Positions 1 to 28,181 of a stretch of DNA of 64,000 bases are shown one piece after another; the stretch's first letter is position 1; every line of letters starts with the position of its first letter. Both the position numbers and the translations under genes were made by a program. The notes under the pieces are model-generated. The model saw only the letters and a list, made by a program, of their open reading frames with translations. It had not been told where the DNA came from and made no database searches. This DNA comes from Rhea pennata (taxonomy: Eukaryota; Chordata; Aves; Rheiformes; Rheidae), in the NCBI RefSeq assembly GCF_028389875.1, contig NC_084678.1:12988899-13052898 (forward strand), written 5' to 3'.

Positions 1-2261
1 AGCTCAAAGAATACTTAAGATGCTTTACATACCTAATCTTTTATAATTTAATTAGCCATTAAGTTCTTACACTTTTTCATTTGGACATCTTCTGTGTTGG
101 ATATGGTTGCTGTACAGTATAAAATGTCCAACTGTAGTAGGATCTTCCCAGATAATTTGTTTAACAGCATGCTGAATGCCTAGCATTAATTTCCTGAATG
201 ATCTGGGGCATCCAAGCAGTGTGCTCTCATCCTTATGTTGCAGACCTGTTGGGACCTCTCTGTAATTCCTTTTGTCTTCAGTGTTTGTTTTGAGAGCCAT
301 GCATTTCTGAAATAGGACTGGTTATTGGATACATCACTACAGATTTCAGTCAATCAGTTAATATAGCCTAGTTTGAAAGTGTTATCTCAGAGAGTAGCAA
401 GGATAGCTTTAAATATTTTCTTTTACAGTACATTTGTTAGAAGTTAGATCTAACTTTAAGCTTTTAATACAGAGCTTTTACTGTGAACACTTGACAGTTG
501 TGAATTGGCAGCAGAACACAGATTTTGTGATTGTTTTGTTTTCTTGACTTATTTTGTTTTCTTTTGATTTTAAGCAAAGTTCTGACTTGTCAGTTCAGTT
601 CTTTCATTGCTAGAAATAAAATGGAATTAGAGATTTATGCAAAACATCTATATGAGTAGAACATTCAGTTTTGCAAATGTTTGCATCTTGTTGATGCACA
701 CTCAACTTGCTCATGCTATGGCAGACTTCTAATATACTGTCAGCAAAAAAGCACCATTTGAGAAGAGTGAAATAAATTTCATTATAGGTTTTTGTTGTGC
801 ATAGTGGTAAACTGAGATCATTAAGGCATTAACCACTGGGAAACAAGTCTTAAAGTAATTGCAAGCAATTTGCACAAACTGAACTGGAAATAGATGAATC
901 AATTGTAATGAAGACTACTTCTAATCTAGTAGTAGTTAATGAATTGTCAGCAAACCCCTTTTCTGCCTGCTGATTAGAGTATGGATTTTTGATGCAATGT
1001 GCAGTTTAGATCAGATATTTGCAGTTCAGCATAGAAATTTTCTCACCTATGATGTGAGATGTACGCACACATCTGAATAGTAATATAAAACACAGATCCT
1101 GTCTGTTTTTTAAAGTGTTGGTAACTTTATTCTAATTTAATATGTGTAATGTCATATTTTTTTCTGTTTTAATTAGCATAATTATCACAAACTACCTGGA
1201 AAGCACTTTCACAGAAATTTCATTCATTCACTCCAGAAATCTTGATATGAATTACTAGTTACCAAGTCATCCTTCACATGAAAATTGGAATCAAAGTTAC
1301 TGCTTTGTGATACTTTAAGCCTAATTAAATAGTCACAGTGGTTGCACGTAAGATAGTTGCAGGTCAAAACTCCTTTTTAGTAGATCTGATAACAAATAAT
1401 TATTTTCCAGGGACTGTAAAGGAGCAGAATTAATTCTTTTTCCCTTTTAAATTTTCAAGGTTTATTAATTTAAAACGAATTAAATGCAAGTTTTGTTTTG
1501 TTTAGCTTCTATTAGCAGACTTTCATTTGGCTTTTGGAGAGTTTTCTCCACGTTGCCTCCTTTTAATTCCCCTGGGAAAAAGAGAAAAGGGATGAGAAAA
1601 TGTGGTTAGAAGAAAGAAGGAATGAAGCAGGAAACTGAGAACAAATCAAAATGAAAACTTTCAGTTCTATTTGAATTTAAATGAAAATGCACAGCTGAAT
1701 CAGGTACAATAAAATTCATAACAAAAACTTCATTGTTTTAATAGGCATTTTTGATGTCCTTTGAGTATAATACAGGAATCTTATACCAACAAAATGAGTT
1801 AAAGCATTTTACCAGATCTTACTGTTCAAACTTTGACATGCCCAGTTGCCTCAGTTTTGTTTCCACAGTCTTCATAGCTAAGTGTTCTTAGAAATGAAGT
1901 ATCACTTCTGTATAACTAATATTACATGCAGTATCTTACGGGAGCTTAGGACCTTCTCAAGGACTGCTGAAAATAAGTCACAGCCAGGTTGCTTAACAAA
2001 TATGAGGTGCATTCTTCTGTGAAGAGCCTCTCCTATTCAGTATGGATAAATGTGACTTCAGTGTACATTTATCTTCACTGAAGTTGATAGTGAGACTGGA
2101 GTTATTTTGTGAGAGTTGCTTGCAATATACATTGTATTAAATGTCAATTTACCAAAGAAAAAAATACTAAAATACATGGACTTGACTATACTAAGTAACA
2201 GTTCATACTTCAGAGTTTTGCAGAAATGTAAGTATTAATTGTCTCTTTTCTGTTTCTATAG
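1..2261 (+). other. STX16: STX16 intron (3' part of the last intron)
   Basis: AT-rich non-coding sequence ending in a pyrimidine-rich tract and an AG acceptor directly before the last STX16 coding exon at 2262. The preceding exon, which would encode the SNARE helix, is not found here, so this intron is longer than 2.2 kb and begins outside the window. No repeat family or other gene was recognised in it. Confidence 0.8.
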
Positions 2262-2366
2262 GCAGAGCAATATCAAAAGAAGAATCGGAAGATGCTTGTT
2301 ATTTTAATTTTGTTTGTTGTAGTAATTGTCCTTATTGTTGTTCTCATTGGTGTAAAGTCACACTAG
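2262..2366 (+). CDS. STX16: Syntaxin-16, last coding exon (partial gene)
   Basis: This exon encodes the C-terminal 34 residues and stop codon of syntaxin-16, a t-SNARE of the trans-Golgi network that takes part in endosome-to-Golgi retrograde fusion. The reading begins AEQYQKKNRKM, the basic end of the SNARE motif, followed by about 20 very hydrophobic residues (the single C-terminal membrane anchor), and ends GVKSH before TAG. This matches the vertebrate STX16 C-terminus almost residue for residue. The exon starts after an AG acceptor at 2260-2261 in phase 0. The rest of the gene lies upstream of the window. NPEPL1 follows 5.4 kb downstream on the same strand, the gene order known in mammals. 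Confidence 0.95.
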   Translation, partial: AEQYQKKNRKMLVILILFVVVIVLIVVLIGVKSH

Positions 2367-4300
2367 GTTTCACTTAATTTTCTTTCTTTTTTTTTTTTTT
2401 TTTTTGGCGGGGGGGGGAGTTTGTGAACTTTTTTCCCAGTGTGAATGGATGGACCTGCACTCCAGAAAGCTGCCTTTGAATGTATAAACCCTTGTGGTAC
2501 AAAGTCTGTGCAATGTTTCAGAACTCTTTGAAGTACAAGTTTGGTCATCTGTGAGGTGTTCGTAAAGATTATATGGAAAGTGTTGGAAATTTGATGATGC
2601 TCTGGAACAAATTATCTGGCTCTTTATCCAGAGGTATTTGGAAACACAGTACATTAAAAAATATGTATATATTAATGACTACAGTAAGTAGTGTGTTATT
2701 GTAAACAAAAATGTTTTCTGTCTTTTTGTCATAGTTATCATGGGCTTCAAATTTAAACAATGTTACTGAGTCACGGGGCTCAATAACAAACAGATCTAGA
2801 TTCAAGATGCATTAGAAGAAGCACAAAAATGTTTGACTTCGTCTCTTTTCCTCCAGATTCAATCCTCCCCACAAAGAACTGGATAGACTGCTAAAAAGGA
2901 GAGCTTTTAACAACCAGAACCTAATCCATCCCTGTGATCTTAATTTAGATATTGCACCATTGCTAAGAATCAGAGCAGTACTTAGTCTTGTAAATAACAA
3001 GATTTAATCACTGACATAATTTAACCTGTTTAGTTAATTAAAAAACTTTATAAGCTTGAGTAATCATGGGAATGTTTTTTCCTCTTCAGAAAGATTGCAT
3101 ATGTGTTTCCATATACAGTTTTTTTATATAGTTTAAAGTACAACCATTACATTGAAACAGTGATAAAGTTAAAGCCAAAAAATACAGAGATTATCCTTTT
3201 GGCCTTCTATATCATCTGGCCTGCTATCGCGGATCTGGGATATTTCATTCTACTGTTGTTGCATAAGCTGTTTATATTACAGTCCATCTGTCCATAGAAG
3301 TTGGTAAGCTTTTATATAAAAATGTGAATTCACTACAGTATATATTGCACCCATTCTCTGTGATAAGATTATTTTTTCAAACACCTACCTGGAAGAGGAC
3401 AGGTTATTGGTCTTCTGCTGATCATGACAAATGTGCGACTGACAGGTATTAGGCCTTCATTATAGGATTTGGGGGATTTTCTACTTTTTTTTTGCAGCTT
3501 AAAATTTTGCCGTGGGCCATGAAAGAAAATAGGGAAACATTTAGTAATAGATTATTCATGATTAAATTCAGGCCTGAAGTGATGTGCAATTTTAGAGGCC
3601 TTGCCTTAATATTTTTAATACAGCTTTTCTGTGTGGGTTGTTTTTGCTACGGGACTGTAATGTTTATCTCCTTTTCTGACTGATACAGTGATCCCCATAA
3701 ACTTGCAGAGATGATCTGCTCAAGGCCCCTGAAGTACAAATTCATAATATTAATGATTCTGATCTTGCCTATGGGAAACAGGAGTTCTCTACCTGCCCTG
3801 AGCTTGTCTTTACTGTGTATGTACTAAGTAGGACCTTAAGTATGATTCTAAGCTTAATGCAGGAACAGACCTGATGAAAGAGACTACAGAGACATGAAAG
3901 CCTTGGGTTTTTTTTGTGGCTTGTTGTGAAAAGCTTTGTACCTCTCTTGTTACCTCTGGACAAAGGGGATTTTGAACTTCCAAAACTGCCAGTTCAAACC
4001 CTGGTTGAATTTACAGAGTAAATTGGCAAAAGAAAGAATGATGCTTTTAGTTGGGTGTGCAGCTCCCCTGTTTTGGTATAGATCTCTTCAATGATCGTGA
4101 GTAAAACTACTGTATCCCTAGTGTGCTGTCTACATCATTTGGTATGAAGCAGCATATTGCTATAATTTAATATACTGTACTTGCAACGTTCTCTCTAACA
4201 TGAGATTGTGTTATTTATTTCTGTCTTGACTGGTGCTTTTGACATTTTATCATGCCTAATGAATTCAAAGAAGTAATAAAACATTTCCAACCTAATTGGT
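2367..4300 (+). other. STX16: STX16 3' untranslated region
   Basis: Non-coding sequence after the STX16 stop. It begins with a 19-base T run (2387-2405) and a G9 run (2409-2417). A canonical AATAAA at 4275-4280 gives a likely 3' end near 4300, for a UTR of about 1.9 kb. A second AATAAA at 5166-5171 could give a longer form. The exact cleavage site cannot be read from sequence alone. Confidence 0.6.
4275..4280 (+). terminator. STX16: Poly(A) signal, probable STX16 3' end
   Basis: Canonical AATAAA about 1.9 kb after the STX16 stop codon, followed within 40 bases by a T-rich stretch as expected of a downstream element. An alternative AATAAA lies at 5166-5171. Confidence 0.5.
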
Positions 4301-7299
4301 CAATTGCTCTTTTTTTTTTAAGTAGTATAAACTGACACAAATACTCGCATTGATGTTAATGTGTCTATATATATATAATTCTCTAAAATTAAATGAAAGT
4401 AGCAGTGACGTATCTTTAAAAGACTCTTTTTTATCTGTTCTTTAGCACAATGTAATTTTGCATTGTCAAAAGTGGGACAGGGATGGATTTTTTTCTGTGT
4501 AGGTGGTATGAAATCACAATGGGATTTTAACTCTAGTAAGGTAATTGGCTACATATTTTCTATCCAAATACTGTAAAGGGAAGTGCACTTTTTAATATAC
4601 ACTGCACACGAGATTGAACTGAGATGGGAGTTGTCCTGTGTAACTTGAGCTGGAAGTGATTGAAGCAGACTGTATCTAGAAAAAAACAATTCCTAGGTTT
4701 TCTAAATAATCTCAGACGTCCAGAGTTTGTTATAATTCAGTGTAAATAATACTTGGCAGCTAAATCATAAACCCTCATGCAAGGCTTTGTAAAAGGATCT
4801 CTACATAGTGTTACAGAGGGATACCATCAGTGCCATTAAGCTGTGAAAGCCCCCCAAAGCCACAGCAAGCAAGCAAGGAGTTTTAGCAGCAGCTGGTGCC
4901 TGCTCCAGTGCTACAGCAGCTGCCTGAACCTACTGACCGCACTTTTGCCCAGTGCGGTAGCCGTGTCTGTGCGCTGCAGAGGAAGCTAGTACGCTGAGCT
5001 CCGGGGCCTCTAGCCTCTCTGAGGTTGCTGGATTCTTCTTGGCCTGTCCTGAGACTGATTGCTAGACTATCTCCCAAGAATCTAAGGTTTTTCTCCACCT
5101 TTTGTGAACTGCTGAATCTATTGGCTTGTACAAAATGTCTGCTAAAATGCACACAAACATACAAAAATAAAATCAAGGATTAGCATTTTTTTTAAAAAAA
5201 ATACATTCTAGTGATATTTGACAGGATTATAAACACTGTTGTGGTGAATTCATTCCAACGTTAGAGACTATGAGAAGTAAAATGGAAGAATTTTTTTTTT
5301 CCGGTAAGTTTTGGATTGTGATAAAAATGTGAATGAATATAAATGATGCAATGGCCACTGAGGCTTCCTAGATTGCATTAATTTCGGATATGCTTTTATG
5401 AAATATTTTAATCATCTTTGCCTAAATCCTTAGAAACCTTGTTTTTGGCAAAGCCATGTTTTTGCCATGTTTTTGCATGCGTGATAGACTTGTGGAATTG
5501 ATTTTGACAAGGAAAATGTATCTTTTTTGCTATCTCTAGAAAAGTTCCCAGATTTAATTAGTTATAATAGATTCCCTATTTTTGATTAGTTTTGTTTCTC
5601 AAGTATTAATTGTACTGGGGGGGGGCTTAATTCCATAAATACTTGTAGTAGGTAGAGGACTAAAAATTGTAGTAACTATTGCCACAACTTTCACTGTGGC
5701 TTGCATTAGTAGAAATCTTTGCAACTACTGTTAGAGGAAAATATGTAGAAAACATTTATACTGTAGATAGAAATGACTTAGTTTACTGCCTTGATTAGGC
5801 TCCTCCCCTGGTGTCATTAAAGTTGATGAAATAAGGATCAAAGGGCTAGATGAGTATTTCCTGTTGCTTTGTTCACATTTTGGATAAAGCAGTACTGTCC
5901 CAAAATCCACATTAATAATTCTGCAATAGCAGGATTTGGGCTAAATGACTACAAGTTTTCCATCTGGTAGAGTCTTTATGTCTCAATCATGAAATAATTG
6001 CTGTTCTTATTTTTCGTATCTCCAACACTGTCCGTGTGTATTCGAATGATATTGAACCACTAAACAGATTGTGCTCTTTGGCTCAATACGAGACTCATAA
6101 AAGGTGGAGTTGGAACTTGTTTATTGGGTTATCTTGTCCATTCTGTGATGATGCTTTGCTGACCTCCACAGATTTTGCTAAATCTTTTATCCAGGCTAAT
6201 TTTAAATCTATTGGGCAGTAAAGTTTCCACAGCTTCCTTTCAGAGACTGAGTCTCTGGACTCAGGAGCTTATGTTAAGGAAGCCTTTTCTGGAATACAGC
6301 CTATTTTTTTTTTCTTTTTAGATGTATTTCCATTATTTCCACCAGCATTCATTTCTCCAATTTAAGTGGAAATGCACTCCCTTTTTCATGTTTAGTCTTT
6401 CCACATAACTGCAAATTAATGTGTATTCATTCTCTACTGACCTAGCATTAATAGGATATCCTTGGCAAATATAAAAAGATGAGGATAAATACCCTATTAT
6501 ATTTGTTTCGCAAACTCCAACTGTCATAGTTAATTGTAATATTTGAAACAATGTTTTATCTTAGACTCCAAGGTATAGCATGGGGTTCACTATTTTGGCC
6601 ATTTCCCATTTCTGGAATGCTTTTAGAAGTACATTTTGGGTGATACTTAACTTTCTGAAGCAGAGCATTTTCTGTATTTATCCCTACATAATTTTACACT
6701 TTCAAAATGATTTACATCCTTAAACTGTATGACAAATGGGAAACCTGGACCATTGTTAAAACTGCATGCATTTTTAATTGTACCTGAAGGTAGCTATAAT
6801 TACTGCTTTAATTTTTTGAAAATATGCTATAGCAACTGATGCATGTAGCACACAGCGCATCTCACATTTTGCACAGCAGCAGCACAGTATATTTTTCCAT
6901 TTTCCTCTCTGAACTGTTTGTGAGTAAACTGTAGAAGTGATCTACCTGTGTGTTTTTTGGAAAGCTATTCCAGTATTACCTAGCACAGGGGTTTTTTAGC
7001 CCAGCGTTTACAGCAGATGCGAGGCGGACGCCGATGTTACACACACGCGTCGTTCAGTGGCTTCCAGTAACGAGGGGGACCCAAACGTGAAGGAGCTGCA
7101 AAACGTGACTGAGCGCTAGCGCGGCTCCGCTCGGGAAGCTGTTTGCTCCAGGCTTTCTCCCTGCAAAGCCTCTGCCGCTTGGATTGTCCTGTAGGCCAAA
7201 GTTTTTCCCTCTGAAAGGTTGATGCTGTCGTTAGTATAATTTAGATATGTAGCCTCTATTTTTCCTGTATGTTTTTATATATACCCGTGCCCTAACTCA
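4301..7299. other. Spacer between STX16 and NPEPL1
   Basis: AT-rich sequence without a recognised gene or repeat. A few CpGs appear from about 7017, where the shoulder of the NPEPL1 CpG island begins. Short T runs are present. In mammals STX16-NPEPL1 read-through transcripts cross the equivalent interval. Confidence 0.6.
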
Positions 7300-7739
7300 A
7301 GACAATTGGATCGCCGCGCTTCTTTCTGTGCGACGCTAAAAACGTGTATTTTTCTCCAGCCGTTTTTGCAGATTCCCAGGCCGAGGCCTAGTTTTCCACG
7401 CGCGCCGCCCTCCTCCTCCTCCTCCCCATCTTCCTCCTCCTTCCCCCGCGGCCGGGCACGCTGGGGCCCGCGTCCCTCCGGGCCGCCGCCGCCGGGGGGA
7501 TACGGCCGCGGCGGGGGGCAGCGGGCGCCATGTGACGGCGAGGCCGCGGGGCGACGCCGCCGCCCGCCATCTCGCATCCGGCCGCCGCCTGCTGTGCCCG
7601 GCGCGGCCGCCGGGGGCCGCCCGCCCCGCCGAGCCGCTCCGCGCTGCGCTGCGCTGCCCGCCCCGCCGAGCCGGCGCGGGGCGGGGCGGAGCCGGGCCGG
7701 GCCGGGCCGGGCCGAGCCGGGCCGGGAAGGGAAGGGAAG

Positions 7740-23010
<15,271 letters not shown>

Positions 23011-23512
23011 TGCACCCCTATCCCAAAGTGACAGGGTGCATGTGTTACCTCACTTTGCACTGATTCATTCTCAAGCAATGAAAAAGTCATACATCAGAAA
23101 TTGCCATTTTTTACTATCATGATATGATTTATTACTTGTTTCTGATAAAAACAATTTAATTTTTTTTTAAATTATTGGTGCACACAGTGGCTGAACAATA
23201 CCAGTGGTGCAGACTCCAGGCTCTACTAACTATCAGGGGGATGGCAGGTCCTCTTTGGAGCACCTCACAAAACTTAACTAAGTGCATTTAATGCATGAGA
23301 AGCTTCTCTCTAGTCTGAAGAAGCAACTGCAGCTCTTGCTTACACAGCCTTCTGAATTACTTATTTTATGTGAGGTTTTATCAGACATTTTTGCAGGCCC
23401 CACTACATCTTGGAACATAGGATGAGGGAAAAACCACTGTAGGTTTGGCTTATACAGTGACAATTTAGCTTAGCAGCAAGAGAGATGTAACGATGAAACG
23501 CATTTAGTTTTA

Positions 23513-23518
23513 ATAAAG
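23513..23518 (+). terminator. NPEPL1: Poly(A) signal, NPEPL1 (proximal)
   Basis: AATAAA 500 bases after the stop codon, followed by a GTGCTGTTT-type GU-rich stretch. Confidence 0.6.
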
Positions 23519-23709
23519 TGCTGTTTCTGCATGTTTAATGTTTTGCTGACCAGTAAAATCAACAAGAGAGTGGGCCAGAACATATCTCTCTGTAAATCTT
23601 TTACATGCAAATTACAGAATAATTCATGCTAACTGAGGAAAAGAGAAAAAAAGGGGGGACTGTGATTGAGTAAAATCAGTTTACAAAGCAGAGTGGCTTC
23701 TTGCCACTT

Positions 23710-23715
23710 AATAAA
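23710..23715 (+). terminator. NPEPL1: Poly(A) signal, NPEPL1 (distal)
   Basis: Second AATAAA 700 bases after the stop codon, with TGTGATGTCTGGTAGTG downstream as a possible GU-rich element. Confidence 0.5.
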
Positions 23716-24487
23716 TTTATTATTAAAGCAGCTTATGCATCCCATGTGATGTCTGGTAGTGTTATTTACATTTCTCAGTACACCAAGTGCTCCAGAAGTT
23801 TGCATGCAACTTCATTACTCTGTTCAGTTTTGTCTTCCAAGCATTCAAACATCTGAAAATAGACCTAACACAGTAATGGTTTATACTGAATGACTTGTTG
23901 GAGGGCTGAGGAACTTAGGCTGATTCACTTCATTTGATTGATTCAGCAGGAATCAGGGATGGGATGTATCATTATTTTCTATGCAAGCTAGTCACAAATC
24001 GCTTACGAGTAATAGCTTGGCTTAGACACCCACGGGAAATGACTTGCTTCGGTTTATGTAATGTCAGCAGCAGAATTAGGAATGGGGTGACCAAGTTTTA
24101 ATCAGAGCTGGTCCCTGTGCCGTGGATTCAAGCATCAGCCTTTGGAAACATTTCTTGGCTCAGCCAGAGTGTTGACACTGAAAAATCCCACCCACAACAC
24201 ACTTTTTGGCTGCTTTGCAGATTAAGTCAAACTGAACTGTAATAAATTACGCTATTCCTCGTGTGCAAGGTGATCTCTGGAGAAAACTGGTGCTAGGATT
24301 TAGCTGAGGCTCGAACAATGAGGTACATGTCTGGTTTAGACATCAGTCTTTTTGATTAAAGACCTTGTGGAAAGCTTAACACAGAACAGAGAAGAAAAAA
24401 CATTTTTTTATTTTGATTTTGCAACTAAATGTAACTTTTTTAAAAACAGAATTTCATTGTTATATTTACTCCGCTATGCTGGTTTCA

Positions 24488-24704
24488 ATTCCCTGGTCTA
24501 CTTGATCATAGTTTCCAGAGATCTATGTAAAAGATGAGTTTAGAAAAGAGTTGTTCCTCCAGCTCCCGAGTCTTCCTCACTAAGAAGATACCTGCATGGA
24601 GTTCCGGGATGCAATCCATTTTGGGAAGCTCTTCAAACATTATAGAGCAGGAAATACTATTGAAGAGCTCTCTAACTTACCGTGACAAACAGAGTCCGGC
24701 AATG
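24488..24704 (-). pseudogene. PIEZO relic last exon (inner helix and C-terminal domain)
   Basis: After CTTTCTTCAG it reads IAGLC, then in shifted frames GK and VRELFNSISCSIMFEELPKM (PIEZO2: VREFFSGISHSIMFEELPNV), IFLVRKTRELEEQLFSKLIF (PIEZO2: IFLVRETGELELEEDLYAKL), and after a further shift ETMIK, TAG (24498-24500), TRE. The family ends ETMIKWTREK. This fixes the 3' end of the relic gene and its minus-strand orientation. Confidence 0.96.
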
Positions 24705-25903
24705 CTGAAGAAAGGAAGAAAACAAGGACAGTATTTGATTTTTTCCCCCCCTCTTTTTCCTCAAAAAAAAAAAAAAAAAAACAACTTCAGCTTTGTGAAA
24801 CTAGTAAATTCTCATCTCCCTGTCGCTCTGGGCACGCAGTATCTGCTGCCCAAACCTACTGTGGGGGAAAAACTTAAAGCAGTTATTTTCATTAGTGATT
24901 CAGTCTCACTACTGAAATTAATTGCAAAATGTTCTAATTTCGTTGCTGTGAAATTGAGTTTTAAATCATCTGGTAGAAACCTCTTTAGATTAATCAGTTC
25001 TGATTTTGAAATTTAGTGCTTTACCAAAATTAGGCAGATTTCTACATGAAGACTAGCCTGCAGTTTTGTGAGCCTGGGTTAAATTCTAGTATTATTCACC
25101 ATTGCAATTTCACTGAATGCAGGACGTCCAGGTAAAACAGAAATGGCTCACTAACATTCTTATTTTGCTGGTTCTCAAAGCATGTCATGCTGCTGGAGTT
25201 GAAAGGAACTTAAGCCAGCTGACCAGTGCAGGTAAGAAGTCTAATATGAAATACTTGAGTAGCAATAGGAAGACTAAACAGGATAAATACCAAGGAAATC
25301 AAAACCTGAGCAACTGCTTAAGTTTGCTTAAGCAAGATAAAACAAAAAGAGCAAAAGGGTGTGATGTTGGTAGTACATTGTTTGCCTTCTTACCCACATT
25401 CTGCCAAAAGTCCCAGGCCAGAAGGGCTGACTTTGTCCTTGAGGATGATCGGCTCCGTGTTGTTGCAAACCTTCCTAGAGCGTCTTGTACTCTGCTCTTC
25501 AACAATTCGTCACTCAGTAACTTGGCTTGAGGATGAGTTGGGGGGCAGCTGCTGTAGTTTTAGGGTTATATTTTGGAAGGAGGTGATTTTGTCTAGATCT
25601 TGTGCTTTTTGAGAAAGAGCTGTTTCACAGATACAAAAATTGAGTCTTTAAATTTTCTTAATAACATCTCTTGCTGTGCCCCATCCATGTTATTCTTTCC
25701 TCCCTTTTAGAGGGGGAAGTACTTTCTAGGGAAGAATTTTCTTACTCGTACAAGGAAGTGATTCATGAGCTGTGTACCCAAATAAGTGATGCTCTTCCTT
25801 TTATGTATCACAGAGGTGCTGGGATCATTCTTGTAAGCCCACACTGTTTCTTTACTACCACTCCACTACCTCCTTTATTTTCTTACCCACTTTCAGATGA
25901 TAT

Positions 25904-26253
25904 GAGGGGGGGGGATCTTATCAATGTGTATAAGTACCTGAAGGGAGGGTGTCAAGGGGACAGGGACAAACTCTTTTCAGTTGTCCCATGTGACAGGACA
26001 AGAGGTAATGGGCAGAAATTGAAGGACAGGCAGTTCCGCCTGACCGTGAGGGGGAATTTCTTCCCTGTGAGAGTGACGGGGCCTTGGACCAGGTTGCCCA
26101 GAGAGGTTGTGGAGTCTCCTTCTCTGGAGATCTTCAAGGCCCATCTGGATGCAACCCTGTCTACCATGTTCTAGGTGACCGTGCTGAGCAGGGGGGTTGG
26201 ACTAGATGATCTCCAGAGGTCCCTTCCAACCTTACTGGTTCTATGATTCTATG
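25904..26253 (+). mobile_element. CR1 LINE, 5'-truncated
   Basis: Contains the C-terminal end of CR1 ORF2 (reading [20 protein letters not shown]), then the characteristic GGTTGGACTAGATGATCTCC 3' region, and ends in TTCTATGATTCTATG, the ATTCTATG-type 3' repeat of CR1. It is severely 5'-truncated, as is usual for avian CR1. It is inserted on the plus strand where the cap-domain exons of the PIEZO relic would be expected. Confidence 0.95.
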
Positions 26254-27020
26254 CTGTTTTAGCTTCTGCTGCAGTGCTTGCCCTCAAGTATCTTGGTGTG
26301 AGGCCTGGAAGCAACCTAGAAAAGGGGAAATGCCAAAACTGCCTTGGAAGTAGCAAATATTCAGTGTTAGAAATGAATTTGTGGGGTAGTTACCAAACAG
26401 AAAGAAGCCTGTACTGAGCAGCCCAACTGGAATTCAGTGGCCGCAGCTGCCTCTCCTGCTGAGAGCCCTGGGTGGCTTGAGGCGAGCCTATGGCAGAAGC
26501 TCCCTGAAGTTCTTATTGCCCCTATCACGAGCCTGACTGAACACTTTACAGTGACTAGTGCACTTAACTTTACAGGCCCCTCCATTAAGTCATTCCAGCT
26601 TAAATTATTAAATAATTAGATTGTCATTACAGCCTAAATGGTTACAGCTGTAGAGCCATTGCAGGCCCAGCGCTTTTCAGAAGAGGCTGATGACAGGTGT
26701 CTTGGAGGTGGAAACTTCATCTTCTCCACCCTCCTGGCTAGGAAATGGTCCTAGCAAAGTACGCTTATTTCTGTAACACTAAGTCTTTGCCAGTGCACAT
26801 TTTGTAACACCTCCCTGAAGAGAAGGAAAAATACTGACGTTGGCTCCATCCTGGTCCTGTTCAGCGTTTGAATGATTTGGTCTTGTATTTCCTTCTCCTG
26901 GTGCCCCACCGTGTGTTTGCCAGACACTTCCACGTTCTCTGCCGGGGAGGCATACTTGGGGTAAGATTGACAGAGGTTGCTTCAATTTTATCCTCTCCTC
27001 TTTCTCCTTCTCCTCCTCCT

Positions 27021-27059
27021 CCAAAAAAACAAAACAAAACAAACAAACAAACAAAAAAA
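27021..27059 (+). repeat. A-rich simple repeat (CAAAA/CAAA units)
   Basis: Run of A7, CAAAA and CAAA units preceded by TCC repeats. No element body was recognised on either side. Confidence 0.8.
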
Positions 27060-27916
27060 GCTCCAGTGGAGACTGCTGCCTTCTGGCAGGACCGGCAGCC
27101 CTGGCCGCCCAGGAGCACCCAGAGCACAGGGGCAGGACTGGCCACGGCAGAGGTCACCTGCTGCTTTTTCGGGCTGTTTGAGCTGCCGCTGGGGGAGCGC
27201 AGGGCGCTGCTCTGAGGAGCCGTGAGCTCTCCCAGGAGCAGAACTGCCCTTCTGCCCAGGTCTCTTACAAGAGCAGCTTAACCTGGAGGCAAGTTCGAAC
27301 TACCAAAGTTGTGCTGCTGAGTTTCAGTGAGCAAAAGGTCTATCTTGCAACCAGGAGATGTGCTTAGAAGTGATCAGATTGCTTTTTAAAACCCAGGGGG
27401 AATGGGTGTTTCAAGGACTTTCCCAGATTGAGCATGTTCGCCTGTCTTTATGGTATCTATCACAGTTCATACGTTCTTGGGTGACACTTAGCAGGTGAGG
27501 GGCGTAATGATTTGTTGGGTCACTGCTGCTTGTGTACAGGGCACCAAGTTCTTCTGCTGAATGCTCATGGTGAATAGTGACTAGGAAAGGAAGAGAAGGA
27601 GAGTCTGAGACAGTCTAAGTGCAACCTGTAGCCCATAGCATAAAGGTGACGTATAGCCTAGGGAGACGGATTAGCTTAGTCTCTTATTCTGTTAATATGG
27701 AGAGAAAAGCTATTCTGGAGGACCCTGTGGTCTGCCTGCCACACGAGGGGAAAACTGCTCTCATCGACTGCAGAGAGTCTGGGTTGCTGGGTGTTTGCAA
27801 ATACCTCCTTCTGCATCCAGAACAGGTTTTACTAACGCTAGCGAAATCTGTAATGTTGAGAGGCAGAAAGAAACTAAATGGATCTCACTGCTTCCACATT
27901 TCTTACCATCCCTTAC

Positions 27917-27957
27917 CTTTTTTCTGTCGTTCACCTCCTGCCGCTTTGTAAGCGGCA
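27917..27957 (-). pseudogene. Possible PIEZO relic exon (RYPQPRGQKKKK region)
   Basis: A 41-bp stretch between a GTTCAG acceptor and a GTAAGG donor ends in a Lys-rich reading (NDRKK) like the PRGQKKKK segment that follows the anchor in PIEZO2. It is in the right position. The identity is too short to be certain. Confidence 0.4.
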
Positions 27958-28039
27958 CTGAACAGCCTTCCACTTACATTAAGGAGAAAATACTCCAGAG
28001 TTTTTAATCAGGAGGGATTGCACAGCCAGAGTCTCTCAT

Positions 28040-28181
28040 CTTCTCAGATTCTCTTCAGCATTTCAGAATGAAAATGTTTGCATATAAATCCTTGACAAAG
28101 ATCCAACTAGCAAGGATGAGAGTTGTTTCAGTCCAGTCCATGAGAGTCCAGAGCTCTGTGAGGAAAGGCACCAGGAGAAAC
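28040..28181 (-). pseudogene. PIEZO relic exon W (anchor region with PF-x2-E-x6-W motif)
   Basis: Reads FLLVPFLTELWTLMDW, keeping the family's PF-x2-E-x6-W signature, then TETTLILASWIFVKDLYANI (PIEZO2: TDTTLSLSSWICVEDIYAHI). Two residues (VW) are missing after MDW. A TGA at 28055-28057 replaces the Trp of KCWRESEK. The exon ends GAGAAG followed by ATGAGA, where the family boundary would need GTGAGA. Confidence 0.95.

Larger units (their letters stand above)
23011..23730 (+). other. NPEPL1: NPEPL1 3' untranslated region
   Basis: Non-coding sequence after the NPEPL1 stop, containing two AATAAA signals (23513-23518 and 23710-23715). The two would give 3'UTRs of about 0.5 and 0.7 kb. Confidence 0.65.

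Noticed and set aside
67..300. 77-codon minus-strand frame within the STX16 intron
   Set aside because: No homology recognised, no splice context, and a length expected by chance in 64 kb.
24534..25016. 160-codon plus-strand frame
   Set aside because: It overlaps the antisense of the last PIEZO relic exon, and its own sequence shows no homology.
25671..26174. 167-codon plus-strand frame as a host gene
   Set aside because: Its second half is the C-terminal end of CR1 ORF2. The first half is unrelated flanking sequence.
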